Below are positions 61,423 to 64,000 of a stretch of 64,000 nucleotides of DNA, one piece after another. Each line of letters opens with the position of its first letter. Within the stretch, counting starts at the first letter, position 1. The notes beneath the pieces are model-generated. The model was not told where the DNA came from and made no database searches. It saw only the letters and a list, made by a program, of their open reading frames with translations. The position numbers and the translations under genes are program-made. The DNA lies in contig NZ_CP124616.1 in assembly GCF_029958925.1 (NCBI RefSeq), positions 1,736,001-1,800,000 on the forward strand. The letters run 5' to 3'. This DNA comes from Tropicibacter oceani (GTDB taxonomy: Bacteria > Pseudomonadota > Alphaproteobacteria > Rhodobacterales > Rhodobacteraceae).

Positions 61423-61845
61423 ACGCATGGGTATCCGGTTGAAACGATAGTCCAACACGGTACGCGGACACCCCCACAATTCTTTCGGGCTCAATAACAT
61501 TCACAGAGGCGGAACAGAGACCAATCCCCGCGCTGTTCGTATGCGACTTCAAGCGCATTCCTTGAAATGTGGAAGGATGCCCGACTGTCGAAACATCACG
61601 GCAGGGCGAGAGGCGCGCAGGTCATCCAAGGATCAGGCGCAAAGGACGGCCGGCAGGACTTTTGCGGTCAGGCCTGCGTCTGCCGCCGCATTTTCGCGCC
61701 GCGCAGGCCGTTAGCGGTGTTCTTCGCCGGGTTTTCCCGTGTCGCATGGGCATGTTTTCAACGGCGCGTGACACGCGCTTGGTTGAACTGGCCTGCTTCT
61801 GCCGCTACGTAGGCGTGGGACAACGAAAAAAGACAAGGCCATACC
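61423..61845. other. Gene-free stretch before mrpA
   Basis: A 423-bp gap. It holds a dyad GCGCGTG-A-CACGCGC at 61764-61778 and probably the mrp operon promoter. A frame crossing 61569-62453 is a shadow of mrpA. No gene or RNA is recognised. Confidence 0.5.
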
Positions 61846-64000
61846 ATGAGCCACCAGGGAACGCTCCTTCTATTGATCGCAGTGCTGCCCTTTGTCGGAG
61901 CGCTGTTGCCGGGGTTGATGATACGGGCAGGGCGCACGGTCAGTGCCATATCGACGGCCGTGCCGACCTTTCTTGCGCTCACGATGCTTGTCGTCCTGGC
62001 GCCGGGCGTGCTGCGCGGCGAGATCGTGCAGGCCGAAATCGCATGGTTGCCGCAGCTTGGGCTGTCTGCCTCGTTCTTTCTGGACGGGCTGGGCCTGCTG
62101 TTCGCAGGGATGATCCTGGGCGTTGGCCTGCTGATCACGCTTTACGCACGGTTTTACCTGTCGGGCGACGATCCGATGGGGCAGTTCTATACTTATCTTC
62201 TGCTGTTCCAGGGCGCGATGCTGGGCATTGTCCTGTCGGACAACATCCTGCTTTTGTTGATTTTCTGGGAACTGACTTCGCTGTCCTCCTTCCTGCTGAT
62301 CGGCTATTGGAAACACCTGCCCGAGGGGCGTCAGGGCGCGCGCATGGCGCTGGCGGTGACCGGGGCAGGCGGGCTTGCCATGATTGGCGGCATGCTGATC
62401 CTGGGCAACATCGTGGGCAGCTACAACCTGACCGACATCCTGCAGGCGGGTGATCTGATCCGCGCGTCCGAATGGTATCTGCCGGCGCTGATCCTGATCC
62501 TGCTGGGGGCCTTCACCAAGTCGGCGCAGTTCCCGTTCCATTTCTGGCTGCCGCATGCCATGGCCGCGCCGACACCGGTTTCGGCCTATCTGCATTCGGC
62601 GACCATGGTGAAGGCCGGGGTGTTCCTGATGGCGCGGATGTGGCCGGCGCTGGCCGGCACCGACGCCTGGTTCTACATCGTCGCGACCACCGGGCTGGTG
62701 ACCATGGTGCTGGGCGCCTGCATCGCGCTGTTCAAGGATGACCTCAAGGCGCTGCTGGCCTTTTCGACGGTCAGCCACCTGGGACTTTTGACGATGCTTC
62801 TGGGCTTTGGCACCCAGGCCGCTGCCGTGGCGGCGGTGTTTCACATCATCAACCACCTGACCTTCAAGGCGGCGCTGTTCATGACCGCCGGGATCGTGGA
62901 TCACGAAACCCATACCCGCGACATCAAGCGGCTGGGCGGGCTTCGCCACCTGATGCCGATCACCTTCCTGATCGGCACGGTCGCGGCCTTGTCGATGGCG
63001 GGTATTCCGCTGTTCAACGGTTTCCTGTCCAAGGAAATGATGCTTGAGGAAGCGTCGCACACCAACTGGATCAACAGCCCCTATGCGGTGCCGGTGCTGG
63101 CAACCATCGGCGCGCTGCTGTCGGTGGCCTATTCGCTGCGCTTCATCTTTCATGTCTTCCTTGGTCCGGTGCGCGACGATTACCCGAGCAAGCCGCATGA
63201 TCCGCCCTTTGGCATGTGGGCCGCGCCTGCCTTGCTTGCGGTGCTGGTGGTGGTCATCGGGGTTGCGCCCTTCCTCGCCGAAGGCGTGGTGACGGCGGCG
63301 GCCAATGCCGTGACCGGGGCTGACCTGCACCCGCATCTGAAAATCTGGCACGGGGTCACACCGGCGCTGTGGATGTCGATCGTCGCGGTGATCGGCGGGG
63401 CAATCCTGCTGTCGCAGCACCGCCTGTTCGAGCGGCTGTGGAACGCCGCACCAAGGCCCGAGGCCAAGGCCATCTTTGACCGGCTGGTCGCGGCCATCGT
63501 CGCCGCGACCCGTGCCATCACCGAGCTGAGCCACAATGGCGCGATCAGCCGCTACCTGGCCATCTTTACGGTGACCTCGGTGGGTGCGGGCTGGATCGCC
63601 TATTCCTCCAGCGGGCTGTCCGCCCCGACCCGCGGGTTGCTGCCTGTGGCGCCGATCGTGGTGGTGGGCTGGATCATGTTGATCGTTGCCACCCTGTCGG
63701 TCGTGACCATGCATCACCACCGGTTCCGCGCGCTGGTCCTGATCGGGATCATCGGGCTGTCGATTTCCGCCGGCTTTGCCTTTTTGTCGGCGCCTGACCT
63801 GGCGCTGACGCAGATCTCGGTCGAGACGGTCACCATCATGCTGCTGCTGCTGGCGCTGCATTTCATGCCCAAGGTCACCCCGCACGAAAGCCCCATGGGG
63901 CTGAAGCTGCGGGACGGCGCCATTGCGCTGGGGGCCGGGGGCGGGGTGGCCGCGCTGGCCTATGCCTTCATGATGCGCGATATCGAGACAATTTCCGACT
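61846..64000 (+). CDS. mrpA: Monovalent cation/H+ antiporter subunit A (MrpA, probably fused MrpAB), partial
   Basis: The frame opens at ATG 61846 and is still open at the window end, with 718 residues visible. It is a multi-helix protein homologous to NuoL-type proton channels: LLLIFWELTSLSSFLLIGYW, then KSAQFPFHFWLPHAMAAPTP, VSAYLHSATMVKAGVFLMAR and FKDDLKALLAFSTVSHLG. The C-terminal MrpA-specific part (LTQISVETVTIMLLLLALHF) is reached near the edge. In this order MrpA and B are commonly fused, and the rest of the mrp genes should follow. The complex exports Na+ in exchange for H+. Confidence 0.94.
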   Translation, partial: MSHQGTLLLLIAVLPFVGALLPGLMIRAGRTVSAISTAVPTFLALTMLVVLAPGVLRGEIVQAEIAWLPQLGLSASFFLDGLGLLFAGMILGVGLLITLYARFYLSGDDPMGQFYTYLLLFQGAMLGIVLSDNILLLLIFWELTSLSSFLLIGYWKHLPEGRQGARMALAVTGAGGLAMIGGMLILGNIVGSYNLTDILQAGDLIRASEWYLPALILILLGAFTKSAQFPFHFWLPHAMAAPTPVSAYLHSATMVKAGVFLMARMWPALAGTDAWFYIVATTGLVTMVLGACIALFKDDLKALLAFSTVSHLGLLTMLLGFGTQAAAVAAVFHIINHLTFKAALFMTAGIVDHETHTRDIKRLGGLRHLMPITFLIGTVAALSMAGIPLFNGFLSKEMMLEEASHTNWINSPYAVPVLATIGALLSVAYSLRFIFHVFLGPVRDDYPSKPHDPPFGMWAAPALLAVLVVVIGVAPFLAEGVVTAAANAVTGADLHPHLKIWHGVTPALWMSIVAVIGGAILLSQHRLFERLWNAAPRPEAKAIFDRLVAAIVAATRAITELSHNGAISRYLAIFTVTSVGAGWIAYSSSGLSAPTRGLLPVAPIVVVGWIMLIVATLSVVTMHHHRFRALVLIGIIGLSISAGFAFLSAPDLALTQISVETVTIMLLLLALHFMPKVTPHESPMGLKLRDGAIALGAGGGVAALAYAFMMRDIETISD

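Noticed and set aside
61511-61537. EcfG promoter before mrpA
   Set aside because: GGAAC and GTT are separated by 19 nt, outside the 16-17 nt spacing of the consensus.
61569-62453. Separate gene overlapping the start of mrpA
   Set aside because: Its product from 61846 on is a frame-shifted shadow of MrpA, and the upstream part has no ribosome site or family likeness.

Overview
The window is GC-rich DNA, dense in genes, and reads as an alphaproteobacterium of the Rhodobacterales (Roseobacter-like). The signs are a DUF3305/DUF3306/TorD formate dehydrogenase locus, a PhyR/NepR/EcfG general stress module, DUF1328, DUF3572 and DUF983 proteins, and the GC-rich intergenic repeat family typical of this order. 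No rRNA, CRISPR array or intact mobile element is visible. There is one tRNA (Gln, TTG).

Layout. 1-9.1 kb: a membrane-bound, Tat-exported formate dehydrogenase (Cys rather than Sec at the active site) with its maturation genes. It is followed by a WD40-cytochrome c fusion and a 41-residue membrane peptide. 9.3-12.4 kb: an OmpR-type two-component system with a DUF4173 membrane protein. 12.6-13.8 kb: kynureninase. 13.8-27.2 kb: a LacI-controlled carbohydrate island. It holds an ABC importer, two isomerase plus Gfo/Idh dehydrogenase pairs, an aldo/keto reductase, a GH43 glycosidase and a cytoplasmic beta-propeller protein. Two identical LacI-type palindromes lie in the divergent promoter region. 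27.2-31.5 kb: general stress response (DUF1328, Dps, PhyR, NepR, EcfG, a HisKA_2 kinase), with readable EcfG promoters. 31.8-34.1 kb: katG with a strong terminator.

34.2-36.4 kb is a patch of small or degenerate genes and an AT-rich orphan gene with a HEPN-like R-x4-H motif, probably acquired by transfer. 36.4-47 kb: lepA, a large unknown protein, a lipoprotein, an HpsN-like histidinol-dehydrogenase paralogue with a divergent LysR regulator, an alpha/beta hydrolase, a non-pyrrolysine MttB-family methyltransferase, a HAD phosphatase and DUF3572. 47-54 kb is signalling: a PleD-like diguanylate cyclase with a dead receiver, an ECF sigma/anti-sigma/Spy-like/EF-hand group, DUF983, a Nudix hydrolase, and an H-NOX plus HNOBA-GGDEF pair. 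54-61.4 kb follows tRNA-Gln and looks like an accessory region. It has a membrane protein preceded by ten perfect copies of a 7-bp repeat, PHA synthase with a divergent TetR regulator, an IS3-type transposase remnant, a large unknown membrane protein, and a VOC protein with a divergent LysR regulator. The window ends inside mrpA (MrpAB-type Na+/H+ antiporter).

The most distinctive points are the overlapping bidirectional EcfG promoter, the heptanucleotide repeat carrying a Shine-Dalgarno core directly before a start codon, the HEPN-like orphan, the WD40-cytochrome c fusion behind formate dehydrogenase, and the H-NOX lacking its YxSxR motif. All functional statements come from reading motifs and gene context; no database search was run.
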